The notes below the pieces were generated by a model, which worked only from the letters and a program-made list of their open reading frames with translations, had not been told where the DNA came from and did no database searches. This document shows, piece by piece, positions 7,966 through 14,623 of a stretch of 17,020 nt of DNA. The first letter of the stretch is position 1; each line of letters opens with the position of its first letter. The stretch is taken from positions 1 to 17,020 of the forward strand of contig CAKTXN010000038.1 of the NCBI GenBank assembly GCA_934630905.1, in the 5' to 3' direction. The DNA is from an uncultured Eggerthellaceae bacterium. GTDB lineage: Bacteria; Actinomycetota; Coriobacteriia; Coriobacteriales; Eggerthellaceae. Both the position numbers and the translations under genes were made by a program.

Positions 7966-8015
7966 CTGCGAACCCGCACGGTTGTGCAATACGGCACCCC
8001 AACGCAGGTTCGCAG
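7966..8015 (-). promoter_or_regulatory. Stem-loop between fixB and the hotdog gene
   Basis: CTGCGAACC (7966-7974) and GGTTCGCAG (8007-8015) are perfect 9-bp complements across 32 bases, with a small nested hairpin GCAC-GGTT-GTGC at 7976-7987. A tandem TAGTTTGCGA lies next to it at about 7936-7955. It could be an mRNA processing or stability element that sets different levels for fixAB and the downstream genes. There is no T tract that would make it an obvious terminator. Confidence 0.45.
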
Positions 8016-8032
8016 GTGCACGTAACGTTCCT

Positions 8033-8893
8033 TTACGCCTTCAAGGCAGCCGTGAGCTGCGGCACAACATCGTACAGATCGCCGATGATGCCGTAATCGC
8101 ACTGCTTGAAAACGGGAGCGGACTTGTCTTTGTTGATGGCAATGACGGTCTTTGCGCCCACAGCGCCAACCATGTGCTGAATCTGGCCAGACAGACCAAC
8201 AGCCACGAACAAATCGGGAGAAAGCATTACGCCGGACACGCCAATGTAGCGCTCGCGCGCAAGCCAAGCCTGACCTTCCGCAATCGGACGCGTGCAGCCA
8301 ACTTCGGCTTCCAGAGCAGAAGCAAGGTCGTTGATAAGCGCCAAGTCTTCCTTTGCGGCAAGGCCGCGACCAATGCTGACCACGTGCTTTGCCGCGCACA
8401 GATCAACCGCTTCTGTTTCACGCACGCTGGTGGAAACAACTTCAATCGCGCCAGCAGCCGGCGCAGCGGTCTGCGTTGCTTCCCACACTTTATCGGTGCG
8501 AACTGAGGAAAGAGCCGCGGCGGAAACAGTTACAACGGCAACGCCCGAAGCCACGCGCTCGCGCACGTCCACTTTGCCGCCGAAAGAGATGCGCTTGGAT
8601 GCCAAAGCGCCTGCATCTTCCACGGAAAGCTCCGTTACGTCGTTGATTACGCGCGTCTGAGCGTCGGCGGCAACAATAGCGGCCACGTAGCGCATACGTT
8701 TCGTTGAAGCGAACAGCACGGCAGCAGGAACAAGCTCCTTCACCAGCGCAGATACGGCATCGGCGCAATCCTCGGCGCGTGCATCGCCCAAAATGACAAC
8801 TTCAACATTTGCAGCAAGCGGAGCAGCGAAATCAGCAAGAGCAGAAGCGGATTCCTGCGTTTGGCCTACCACCAAGATTTTTTCCAGAGTCAT
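8033..8893 (-). CDS. fixB: FixB, electron transfer flavoprotein alpha subunit
   Basis: A 286-residue ETF alpha subunit of the FixB group. The C-terminal FAD domain is intact: VSIGRG (172-177), the RPIAE segment, RYIGVSG, SGQIQHMVG (235-243) and AINKDKSAP (252-260), all in the order seen in E. coli FixB. The N-terminal domain is more divergent, and the protein is shorter than the ~313 aa of E. coli FixB. It would form a heterodimer with FixA and carry electrons to the CaiA-like dehydrogenase. The ATG at 8893 has only a weak GGTTGGTGG ribosome site. It starts 14 bp after the fixA stop, consistent with coupled expression. Confidence 0.93.
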   Translation of the reverse strand: MTLEKILVVGQTQESASALADFAAPLAANVEVVILGDARAEDCADAVSALVKELVPAAVLFASTKRMRYVAAIVAADAQTRVINDVTELSVEDAGALASKRISFGGKVDVRERVASGVAVVTVSAAALSSVRTDKVWEATQTAAPAAGAIEVVSTSVRETEAVDLCAAKHVVSIGRGLAAKEDLALINDLASALEAEVGCTRPIAEGQAWLARERYIGVSGVMLSPDLFVAVGLSGQIQHMVGAVGAKTVIAINKDKSAPVFKQCDYGIIGDLYDVVPQLTAALKA

Positions 8894-8907
8894 TAAATAC
8901 CACCAAC

Positions 8908-9663
8908 CTAAAGGGAAGCCTTGATGTCTGCGGCCAGCTTTTCAACCGCATCGCCATCGGCAAAGTCATACACTACGCACTTGCGATCGGCCTTAGGCGG
9001 CAGGCTCTGCTCAACCACTTCGACCGGGCTTTCAGCAACACCGCCCACAGCGCCAGCATCAAGTGTGTCAACAGGCTTTTTACCTGCAGCCAGAATGTCT
9101 TTCAACGCGGGAATGCGCGGAAGCATGGCTTCGGACGTCATGCAAATGGCGCACGGCGTGGGAACTTTTACGGTTTCGGTTCCTTCTTCCAGGTCGCGCT
9201 CGCAAACAAGCGCGTTACCGTCAACGCTTACGGACTTCACCGCGTTGACCACGGGAAGGCCCATCAAACGCGCCGTAAGAATGCCCACTTGCTGGGAATA
9301 CTGGCTGGAAGAACCCTCGCCAAACACCGCAACGTCAAACTCGATGTTCTTCAGGGCAGCAGTCAGAGCGGAAGCGTTCTGGAACGAATCAGCATTCGCA
9401 AAGGCGTCGTCTACCACGCGATACAACTTTGCAGCGCCGCGAGACAACGCGCCCTTCACCAGCTTCGTGTCGTTCAAGCGAGAACCGCCCACCGTAAGCA
9501 AAACGGCCTCATCGCCGGTTGCTTCGGCAAGTTGAACTGCCTGCTCAATTGCAACCAGGTCATAATCGCCCAGCACCGAAGTCGCGCGATCGAAATCGAG
9601 CGATCCGAACGCATCCAGGTCCTGCACATCGGGGACCACTTTATAACAAGCTACCGTTTTCAC
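8908..9663 (-). CDS. fixA: FixA, electron transfer flavoprotein beta subunit
   Basis: A 251-residue ETF beta subunit of the FixA group (E. coli FixA is 256 aa). Characteristic segments are the N-terminal CYKVVPDVQD, GSLDF, YDLVAIEQA, LTVGG, LSRGAAKL, the GEGSSSQYSQQVG segment and IPALKDILAAGKKPV near residue 200. It pairs with FixB. Whether this pair bifurcates electrons, as some FixAB proteins do, or only relays them cannot be decided by eye. The start codon is GTG (minus-strand complement of CAC at 9661-9663), supported by GGAG seven bases upstream. It follows the caiA-like gene by 32 bp and precedes fixB by 14 bp. Confidence 0.93.
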   Translation of the reverse strand: MKTVACYKVVPDVQDLDAFGSLDFDRATSVLGDYDLVAIEQAVQLAEATGDEAVLLTVGGSRLNDTKLVKGALSRGAAKLYRVVDDAFANADSFQNASALTAALKNIEFDVAVFGEGSSSQYSQQVGILTARLMGLPVVNAVKSVSVDGNALVCERDLEEGTETVKVPTPCAICMTSEAMLPRIPALKDILAAGKKPVDTLDAGAVGGVAESPVEVVEQSLPPKADRKCVVYDFADGDAVEKLAADIKASL

Positions 9664-9695
9664 AGGTATCTCCTACCTTTCCTACGTGGCGCGGA

Positions 9696-10847
9696 CTAGC
9701 GGCCTTGCGCTTCTTTGATGATTGCGCGACCGGCGGTGTGTACCATGATCTCTTCGGTGCCTGCCATAATGCGGTAAACACGCTGGTCACGCCACAGGCG
9801 AGAAATACGGCAGTCGTCGGTGTAGCCAATGCCGCCCATGATCTGCATGGCGTCGTCGATAACCTCGAACGCAGCCTTGCCGGTGTAGCGCTTGACCAGG
9901 GAAGAATCGATCATGATGGATTCGCCCTGCATCTTCTTCCAAGCGGTCTTGTACAGCAGGTTCTGCATGTTCTCAATCTTGATGCGCATGTCAACAAGCT
10001 TTTCCTGGATAAGCTGGAACGTGCCAATGGGCTTGCCGAACTGCTCGCGCTGGGCAGCGTAGCGCAGCGCTTCGTCGTAGGCGCAGCGAGCCATGCCCAC
10101 ATTAGCAGCGCAAATGGTCAGGCGCTCGACCTCGAAGTTCTTCATGAGCTGATAGAATCCCTTGCACTCTACGCCTACCAGGTCGGACTCTTCGCATTCC
10201 ACGTTGTCCAGGTGCACTTCGTACGTGCCGCACATGTTGTTGCCCACTTTGCTCAGCTTCTCAATGGTCACACCAGGCGCATCCATGGGGAACAGGTACA
10301 TGCTGAAGTCATTGTAGGGGTTCTCGTTGATGCCGCTTCGGCACACGCACAGCATGTACGGAGCGCGGTCGGCGCTGGTGTTGAAGGTCTTGTTGCCGTT
10401 GATGTAGACCTTGCCATCGCGCTTGGTGGCGGTGGTGGACATTGCGGCGCTGTCGGAGCCAGCCTGGGGCTCGGTAAAGCCCAGCGTGAACGGCTTTTTG
10501 CCCTGCAGTGCGTACGAAATGACTTTTTCCTGCTGCTCTTTGTTGCCAAAGGAAAGGATGTCGTCTACTTCGGTCGAGAAATTAATCCAGCACAGGGAAG
10601 GATAGCCAAGAGCATGCGCTTCTTCGGCAACCATGATCTGCGTAAGGATATCGGTCGGCGTGCCGCCCAATTCCTCGGGGATGCCCAAAGAGGCGAAACC
10701 TGCTTCGACAAGCGCCTCGACAGCCTGATCGGGGAACTGATGGTTCTCATCGCACTCCCTGAAGTAGGACTCGAAATTGCCGCGTTCCATGACGGTCTGC
10801 AGGCTCTCCAAAAGCAGTTCTTGCTCTTCTGTTCTTGCAAAATCCAT
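9696..10847 (-). CDS. caiA: CaiA-like acyl-CoA dehydrogenase (enoyl-CoA reductase)
   Basis: A 383-residue acyl-CoA dehydrogenase, close to the 380 aa of E. coli CaiA (crotonobetainyl-CoA reductase). Family signatures seen are FTEPQAGSD (124-132), the NGNKTF segment, RLTICAANVGMA, QFGKPIGTFQLIQEKLVDM, and the C-terminal GGIGYTDDCRISRLWRD. The Glu of the medium-chain YEGT motif is replaced (MAGTEE near 361-366), as in E. coli CaiA. E241 in the helix VERL aligns with the alternative catalytic base used by isovaleryl-CoA dehydrogenase and is my candidate. With FixAB as electron donor it should reduce a 2-enoyl-CoA. The ATG has GGGAG upstream. It is the first gene of the caiA-to-fixX block, behind a 187-bp structured leader. 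Confidence 0.9.
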   Translation of the reverse strand: MDFARTEEQELLLESLQTVMERGNFESYFRECDENHQFPDQAVEALVEAGFASLGIPEELGGTPTDILTQIMVAEEAHALGYPSLCWINFSTEVDDILSFGNKEQQEKVISYALQGKKPFTLGFTEPQAGSDSAAMSTTATKRDGKVYINGNKTFNTSADRAPYMLCVCRSGINENPYNDFSMYLFPMDAPGVTIEKLSKVGNNMCGTYEVHLDNVECEESDLVGVECKGFYQLMKNFEVERLTICAANVGMARCAYDEALRYAAQREQFGKPIGTFQLIQEKLVDMRIKIENMQNLLYKTAWKKMQGESIMIDSSLVKRYTGKAAFEVIDDAMQIMGGIGYTDDCRISRLWRDQRVYRIMAGTEEIMVHTAGRAIIKEAQGR

Positions 10848-10875
10848 TCTGGTCTCCCTTCGATATCAAATCTAA

Positions 10876-10889
10876 AGACCCTAAGGTCT
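10876..10889 (-). promoter_or_regulatory. Short hairpin just before the caiA-like gene
   Basis: AGACC (10876-10880) and GGTCT (10885-10889) pair around CTAA. On the minus strand it is followed by TTTAGATTTG and then the caiA ribosome binding site. It abuts the larger palindrome at 10888-10974, so the two may compete or stack in the leader RNA. Confidence 0.35.
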
Positions 10890-10974
10890 GTCAGAACGAA
10901 ATGCGCCCAGGAACCGCCCGGCTCCAAAACGCCGTTGAATGGTTCCGGCGCTCGCGCGCATTTCGACCTGACAG
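10888..10974. repeat. 87-bp multi-tier palindrome in the gap upstream of caiA
   Basis: Outer arms CTGTCAG (10888-10894) and CTGACAG (10968-10974) pair over 7 bp. After a two-base mismatch, CGAAATGCGC (10897-10906) pairs with GCGCATTTCG (10956-10965) over 10 bp. Further in, GGAACC (10910-10915) pairs with GGTTCC (10941-10946), and a last CGGC/GCCG pair closes the centre. It could be a REP-like extragenic palindrome, a leader regulatory structure, or a small non-autonomous element. Confidence 0.75.
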
Positions 10975-10978
10975 GCCC

Positions 10979-11028
10979 ACCAGCAAGCCGGTCGGCCCGC
11001 ACAGCCGCGAGCCGACCTTTTGGCTGGT
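10979..11028. terminator. Extended stem-loop after the DASS carrier gene, possible (partial) terminator
   Basis: ACCAGC (10979-10984) pairs with GCTGGT (11023-11028), and GGTCGGC (10990-10996) pairs with GCCGACC (11011-11017). It starts 6 bp past the carrier stop codon on the minus strand. The minus-strand 3' flank is not U-rich, so if it ends transcription it is probably weak; a run of four T follows the inner stem only on the plus strand. It may protect the carrier mRNA end instead. Confidence 0.5.
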
Positions 11029-11034
11029 AATCAA

Positions 11035-12447
11035 CTAGATTCCCAAAACTCCCACGATGAAGGGCATCCACGCTGCCATAAGCACAACCAGCGCGATTGC
11101 GGGAACAATGCCCGTCTTGAACATATCGCCGAAGGTGTAATAGCCTTCGCCGTAGGTCAACATAACCGTCGGGTTAACCGGCATCAGGTAGTTACCGGCA
11201 ACAACCACTGCCAAAGAGATGGTGGGAACAACAGGCGACATGCCAAAGCCCGCACACAGCGTGATCATGATGGGCAGGAAAATACCCAAGATAGCGGGGC
11301 CAATCGGACATACCGTGTGCAGCAAGTACACCAGACCCAGAATCAAGGCAAGTGCCGCGAAGGAGCTCAGGCTCATAACGCCAGATTCGATAATCAGATT
11401 CGCCAAGAACGTTGCAGCGCCCGTGGACTCAACAACGCCACCAAGCGACATGATAGTGCCGCACATCAGCACAATGCCCCAAGGCACGGCGTCCTGGAAT
11501 TCTTTCCAGGTAAGCAGCTGCATACCCGGCAAAAACATTACGCCGAAGCCGATAAGGGCAACAACAGTTGCGTTCAAAACGGGTACCCAGTTGCCTACAA
11601 TCCACAGAACCAGCAGGCCCAGAACAACAATGATGGTTTTGATTTCGTGCGGCTCTATAACCTTTGCAGCAGCAGCCTGCTCGCGAATGCCCGCCAGGCA
11701 AGAGTCCTCAATAGGCTCGGGCTTGATCATCAGGGTAATGAAGAACCAAGAGATAGGAACCATCACAATAACAACGGGCAGTGCAACAATAACCCAGTCC
11801 AAAAACGACACGCCCGAACCCGTTACCTTCGTAAGGATGTTCATGGCAACAACGTTGAAGGAGCTGCCTGCAGGCGTTGCCATACCACCGGTCACGGCAG
11901 AAATCGGAATACCAATCATCAAGCAACGACCCAGGTTAGATTCCAGCGGCTTTGCATTAGCGGCCTTCAGAATAGCCAGCGCGAAGCCAAGGAACAGCAC
12001 GGTGCAGGGAACGTCGGACATAACGGTGGACACCAGCGTGGTGGCAATCATGAAGCCCAAAACAAGCTTGCGAGAGTCGTTGCCGGTCCACTTGATAAGA
12101 CCACCGATCAAACGGATGCCCCAGTTCGTCTTCATCATGATAACGGGCAGCGAGAACACGGCAATGATGAAGAGCAGTGCCGGGCTTGCGAAGCCGGTAA
12201 TGGCGTTGCCCAGCGAAGGAACAATACCCAGAACCGGGCACAGAACAGCAATAATAAGAGCGGTCACGCCCAACGGCAGCGCCGACGTAACCCACAGAGC
12301 AACCAGAGCAAGCAGAAGGCCAATGACCATAACGCCTTCGTGCGCGAGCGCTTCGCTGCCTGGAATAAGCATTGAACCAACAATGCAGATAATGGCTATT
12401 GCAATACCAATAAGCCGCTTCCCCATTGGAACGCTTGAGCTTTCCAT
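11035..12447 (-). CDS. DASS (SLC13/CitT-type) anion carrier
   Basis: A 470-residue polytopic membrane protein with about a dozen hydrophobic segments and the layout of the divalent anion:sodium symporter family. It begins with two close N-terminal helices (RLIGIAIAIICIVGSMLI and EGVMVIGLLLALVALWV). The paired re-entrant signatures are TPAGSSFNVVAMNIL in the first half and MPVNPTVMLTYGEGYY in the second, where family members have SNT/P-N-type motifs. The family carries di- and tricarboxylates or other anions. I chose the ATG at 12447, because AAGGAGGAAGAA stands directly before it; the longer frame back to 12507 lacks a ribosome site. Its position upstream of the caiA block suggests it imports the pathway acid. 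Enterobacterial cai operons use a BCCT betaine carrier instead. Confidence 0.85.
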   Translation of the reverse strand: MESSSVPMGKRLIGIAIAIICIVGSMLIPGSEALAHEGVMVIGLLLALVALWVTSALPLGVTALIIAVLCPVLGIVPSLGNAITGFASPALLFIIAVFSLPVIMMKTNWGIRLIGGLIKWTGNDSRKLVLGFMIATTLVSTVMSDVPCTVLFLGFALAILKAANAKPLESNLGRCLMIGIPISAVTGGMATPAGSSFNVVAMNILTKVTGSGVSFLDWVIVALPVVIVMVPISWFFITLMIKPEPIEDSCLAGIREQAAAAKVIEPHEIKTIIVVLGLLVLWIVGNWVPVLNATVVALIGFGVMFLPGMQLLTWKEFQDAVPWGIVLMCGTIMSLGGVVESTGAATFLANLIIESGVMSLSSFAALALILGLVYLLHTVCPIGPAILGIFLPIMITLCAGFGMSPVVPTISLAVVVAGNYLMPVNPTVMLTYGEGYYTFGDMFKTGIVPAIALVVLMAAWMPFIVGVLGI

Positions 12448-12483
12448 TTCTTCCTCCTTATAGAATGCGAAATTCCCTTGCAT

Positions 12484-12527
12484 GCGCAGTTCGTTTTGTT
12501 CGTGCACCCCCTGTCAACAAACTGCGC
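12484..12527 (-). promoter_or_regulatory. 8-bp inverted repeat around a TTGACA box upstream of the carrier gene
   Basis: GCGCAGTT (12484-12491) and AACTGCGC (12520-12527) are perfect complements 28 bp apart. Between them the minus strand has a consensus -35 TTGACA (12512-12517). No good -10 box is found 16-18 bases downstream (closest AACGAA), so a promoter here would need an activator or is absent. The dyad lies 37-80 bp before the carrier start. Confidence 0.4.
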
Positions 12528-12759
12528 GTTCCCCTTTTGGTCACCGTCGGAAGCGCTCTTCCCCAGCGCTTTGGCGTTTGCTTTGGCGCCCCCCAGCGCA
12601 CAGCAAAACTCCGACAATGACGCAAAACGTAACGCATACGGTCAACCGCTTTCTGCGACATCCCGCCCCCGCAGGAAACCGCAAAACGATCAACGCTGCA
12701 ACATTGGTGTCCGCCTGCATGGTCGAACGCCAAGAGCATTCCAAACGCAAAAAAGCAAT

Positions 12760-12849
12760 GATGGGTGCAACGTGCCATCGCAAAAAAGTGAGGATACTCG
12801 AACTATTTCGCGGGCATTTCGGCCCCCCTCCGAACCGATTGCACCCATC
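12760..12849. repeat. Long-range 11-bp inverted repeat
   Basis: GATGGGTGCAA (12760-12770) and TTGCACCCATC (12839-12849) are perfect complements separated by 68 bp. The right arm also lies in the loop of another possible stem, CTCCGA (12828-12833) with TCGGAG (12858-12863). The two pairings would be hard to combine in one RNA. It could be a two-site operator or part of a leader RNA switch. Confidence 0.6.
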
Positions 12850-12916
12850 CTACTTGCTCGGAGTAGTTCATACGAGCATTATGGGAGCAGCGCAGCGTAG
12901 CGTCCCCATTCGCAAA

Positions 12917-12931
12917 GGCTGAATTTCAGCC
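12917..12931 (-). terminator. Short palindrome after lysR, weak terminator candidate
   Basis: GGCTGAA and TTCAGCC are perfect 7-bp arms around a single T, about 60 bp past the LysR stop codon. On the minus strand it is followed by TTTGCG, a very short U tract. A 5-bp stem with a 5-base loop is the realistic RNA form. Confidence 0.3.
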
Positions 12932-12989
12932 AGAGAGGCGTCTCAACCTTAAATATTGAGTTGTTGAACTGGTGTTTTGGTGGGCGTAA

Positions 12990-13940
12990 CTACGATTCGG
13001 CGAACGGAAGGTCAATTTCGCCCTTGCGGGACAGGTAATCATCGCGCGTAAATTCAGCCGTTTCTGCGACCACAAAGTCGGCAAATTGCTTCACGATTTC
13101 CGTGCTTGTGCCTTTAATCCATGTCATGCCCGCGCACAAGCTTAAGCCTTCGTCTTCGAAGGGAATGAAGCAGATGTTATCGCCACCATACACTTCCAAA
13201 TGGTCAAGCGCCATGGCAACACGGCCGCTGGCAACAACGGTTGACATAAGAGCCGAAGCATCTGCAATGCGCTCATCGTTGCGCACGTCCACGCCGGCGT
13301 TGCGCAGCTTGATGCTTGTCTGCGTGACCATACCCAGCGTTGCATTGAGCTTGGGCGCCAACACAACTTCGGATTTCAAATCCTCGATAGAAATGATTTC
13401 GCGGCGCGCCAAACGATGCCCGCGCGGCACCGCCAACTTGTAGCGATCCTCGTACAAGCTTCGATGTTCGAATTTCGCGTTGCTACTCTGCTTGGTGAAC
13501 AAGGTAAACGCAATATCGATTTGTCCCGAATTGAGTTTTGATTGTACTTCGCCAATGTCCAGCTCCCTGAAGCAGAACTCAACATCGGGGTGCTGTCGGC
13601 GATAATGGTTGCACACCAGCGGCAGAAACGAGCCAAATGAACCCAGAAGAAAACCGATCGTAATGCGCGAGGACATGCCGTCCTTGTACTGGGCAATATG
13701 CTCAAGCGCGGATTGATGCGCGTCGGAAATGCGGCGCGCGTCGGGAAGAAACACTTTTCCCGCATCGGTCAAGCTCACCGAATGGCGATCGCGCTCAAAA
13801 AGCTTTACCCCCAGCTCCTGCTCGAGTTTTGAAATGTGTCCGCTCAATACGGGTTGGGAAACATAAGCGTTTTTCGCTGTCTCGGTAAAGCTCAGGCTTT
13901 CAGCCAGCAGCAAAAACTCGTTGAGTACTTCTATGCGCAT
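12990..13940 (-). CDS. LysR-family transcriptional regulator
   Basis: A 316-residue LysR-type regulator. Residues 1-60 form the winged helix-turn-helix (FLLLAESLSFTETAKNAY, VSQPVLSGHISKLEQELG, LFERDRH, LTDAG), joined by a linker helix to a periplasmic-binding-like effector domain starting near ITIGFLLGSFGSF. I chose the ATG at 13940, preceded by GAGGTGGGGA, over an upstream start at 13994 that would add 18 unconserved residues. It probably senses a small acid of the adjacent pathway and controls the carrier and caiA blocks or the molybdenum enzyme. Unlike many LysR genes it is not divergent from a target but lies in the same direction, ahead of the 542-bp carrier upstream region. The target is unproven. 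Confidence 0.93.
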   Translation of the reverse strand: MRIEVLNEFLLLAESLSFTETAKNAYVSQPVLSGHISKLEQELGVKLFERDRHSVSLTDAGKVFLPDARRISDAHQSALEHIAQYKDGMSSRITIGFLLGSFGSFLPLVCNHYRRQHPDVEFCFRELDIGEVQSKLNSGQIDIAFTLFTKQSSNAKFEHRSLYEDRYKLAVPRGHRLARREIISIEDLKSEVVLAPKLNATLGMVTQTSIKLRNAGVDVRNDERIADASALMSTVVASGRVAMALDHLEVYGGDNICFIPFEDEGLSLCAGMTWIKGTSTEIVKQFADFVVAETAEFTRDDYLSRKGEIDLPFAES

Positions 13941-14102
13941 TCCCCACCTCGCGACTTTCGTTTCGTGATTATCCGGGTTCCTTCGCGCCACCACGCCACA
14001 AGCGCTTTGATTTGGATTTCAAACCGGAAACGACTTTCGTTCGAAGTACTCTGCCACCAAGCATTCCGAAATACTGCCCCCCTTGAGCATTCGAACTCAT
14101 CC

Positions 14103-14129
14103 ATTATACCGCTTGAACGTGCCGCTTGA
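14103..14129 (-). promoter_or_regulatory. Candidate lysR promoter with tandem TCAAGCGG boxes
   Basis: The minus strand has a consensus -10 TATAAT (14103-14108). Directly upstream are two TCAAGCGG boxes (14109-14116 and 14122-14129) with a 13-bp period, where the -35 element should be; no good -35 is seen. The leader to the lysR start would be about 155 bases and carries three TTCGAA-like boxes near 14040, 14064 and 14090. The layout fits an activated or autoregulated promoter. Confidence 0.5.
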
Positions 14130-14152
14130 GCACAACCGCGAATACGGGGCAC

Positions 14153-14190
14153 AAAAAACGAAGCAGCCTGCACGGTGGCAAGCTGCTTCG
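14153..14190 (-). terminator. Rho-independent terminator of the molybdenum enzyme operon
   Basis: CGAAGCAGC (14159-14167) and GCTGCTTCG (14182-14190) form a perfect 9-bp stem. On the minus strand it extends by a G-U and three further pairs, and it is followed immediately by TTTTTT. It lies about 95 bp after the Fe-S gene stop. Confidence 0.92.
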
Positions 14191-14285
14191 CAAAACGTAA
14201 AGCTTTCACTCAGGGAAGCATCTACGCAGGTCAACCAACTGATCTGCAAATCCCCCTTAAGCAAGCGGGCTGTCAATCGCACGGA

Positions 14286-14618
14286 TTAACGGCCCAGGGT
14301 GAAGACGGCGACTTTCTTCTTCTCCAGAAGATCACCGATCTCATCGTGCTTCTTCAGGTACAGGCAACCAGCCTGGCAATGCTGCACGCAGGACGGCAGC
14401 TTGCCCTTGCCCTGACGCGTGGCGCACAGGTCGCAACGGTCGGTGGGCACGGGAATGAATTCGAACTGCCACTTGCGCGGACGAATTTCATCGGGGCCAA
14501 TCTGGGTCAGCTTGATGCCGTACTGATCAGGCTCAAGACCATGCTCTTGCTGGCAGGCAATTTCGCAGGTATGGCAGCCAGAGCAGTATTCGTAATCAAC
14601 GACAAGAACTTCTCTCAT
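14286..14618 (-). CDS. Small 4Fe-4S electron-transfer subunit
   Basis: A 110-residue protein with nine cysteines in two groups: C12-x2-C15-x2-C18-x3-C22 and C62-x2-C65-x11-C77-x3-C81, plus C85. The pattern belongs to the DmsB/HybA-like ferredoxin family but is only half the ~200 aa of four-cluster members, so it probably holds two [4Fe-4S] clusters. It should pass electrons to or from the molybdopterin subunit encoded directly upstream. The ATG at 14618 follows the upstream stop by five bases, and its GGAG ribosome site lies in the last codons of that gene, so translation is likely coupled. A GTG start at 14627 is possible but would overlap that site. There is no signal peptide and no membrane anchor gene. 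Confidence 0.88.
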   Translation of the reverse strand: MREVLVVDYEYCSGCHTCEIACQQEHGLEPDQYGIKLTQIGPDEIRPRKWQFEFIPVPTDRCDLCATRQGKGKLPSCVQHCQAGCLYLKKHDEIGDLLEKKKVAVFTLGR

Positions 14619-14623
14619 CTTTA

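Larger units (their letters stand above)
12448..12989. other. 542-bp region without a credible gene, rich in dyads
   Basis: The gap between the carrier start and the LysR stop has open frames on both strands (up to 146 codons), but none has a ribosome site, a family resemblance or a sensible protein composition. It holds a TTGACA-containing dyad (12484-12527), a long-range inverted repeat (12760-12849), two CGCAAAAAAG boxes 33 bp apart (12746 and 12779) and a short palindrome (12917-12931). It is most likely a long regulatory leader or promoter region for the carrier gene. Confidence 0.55.

Noticed and set aside
6213..8096. A 627-codon plus-strand open frame across the FAD oxidoreductase and hotdog genes
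   Set aside because: It spans two real minus-strand genes with good start sites. Its composition is rich in His, Asn and Ala, as expected for antisense frames of this codon usage.
9696..10847. Calling the CaiA-like enzyme inactive because the YEGT glutamate is replaced
   Set aside because: E. coli CaiA also lacks it, and E241 in VERL matches the alternative catalytic position used by isovaleryl-CoA dehydrogenase.
9519..11030. A 503-codon plus-strand open frame across fixA, caiA and the palindrome gap
   Set aside because: Antisense shadow of fixA/caiA; no family resemblance and no ribosome site.
11020..12375. A 451-codon plus-strand open frame antisense to the DASS carrier
   Set aside because: Strongly biased toward Asn, Gln, His and Arg, as expected from the complement of a hydrophobic membrane protein gene.
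12458..12922. Open frames of 80-146 codons on both strands in the gap between the carrier and lysR genes
   Set aside because: No ribosome binding sites, no conserved motifs and odd amino-acid composition; they fit chance open frames in GC-rich non-coding DNA.
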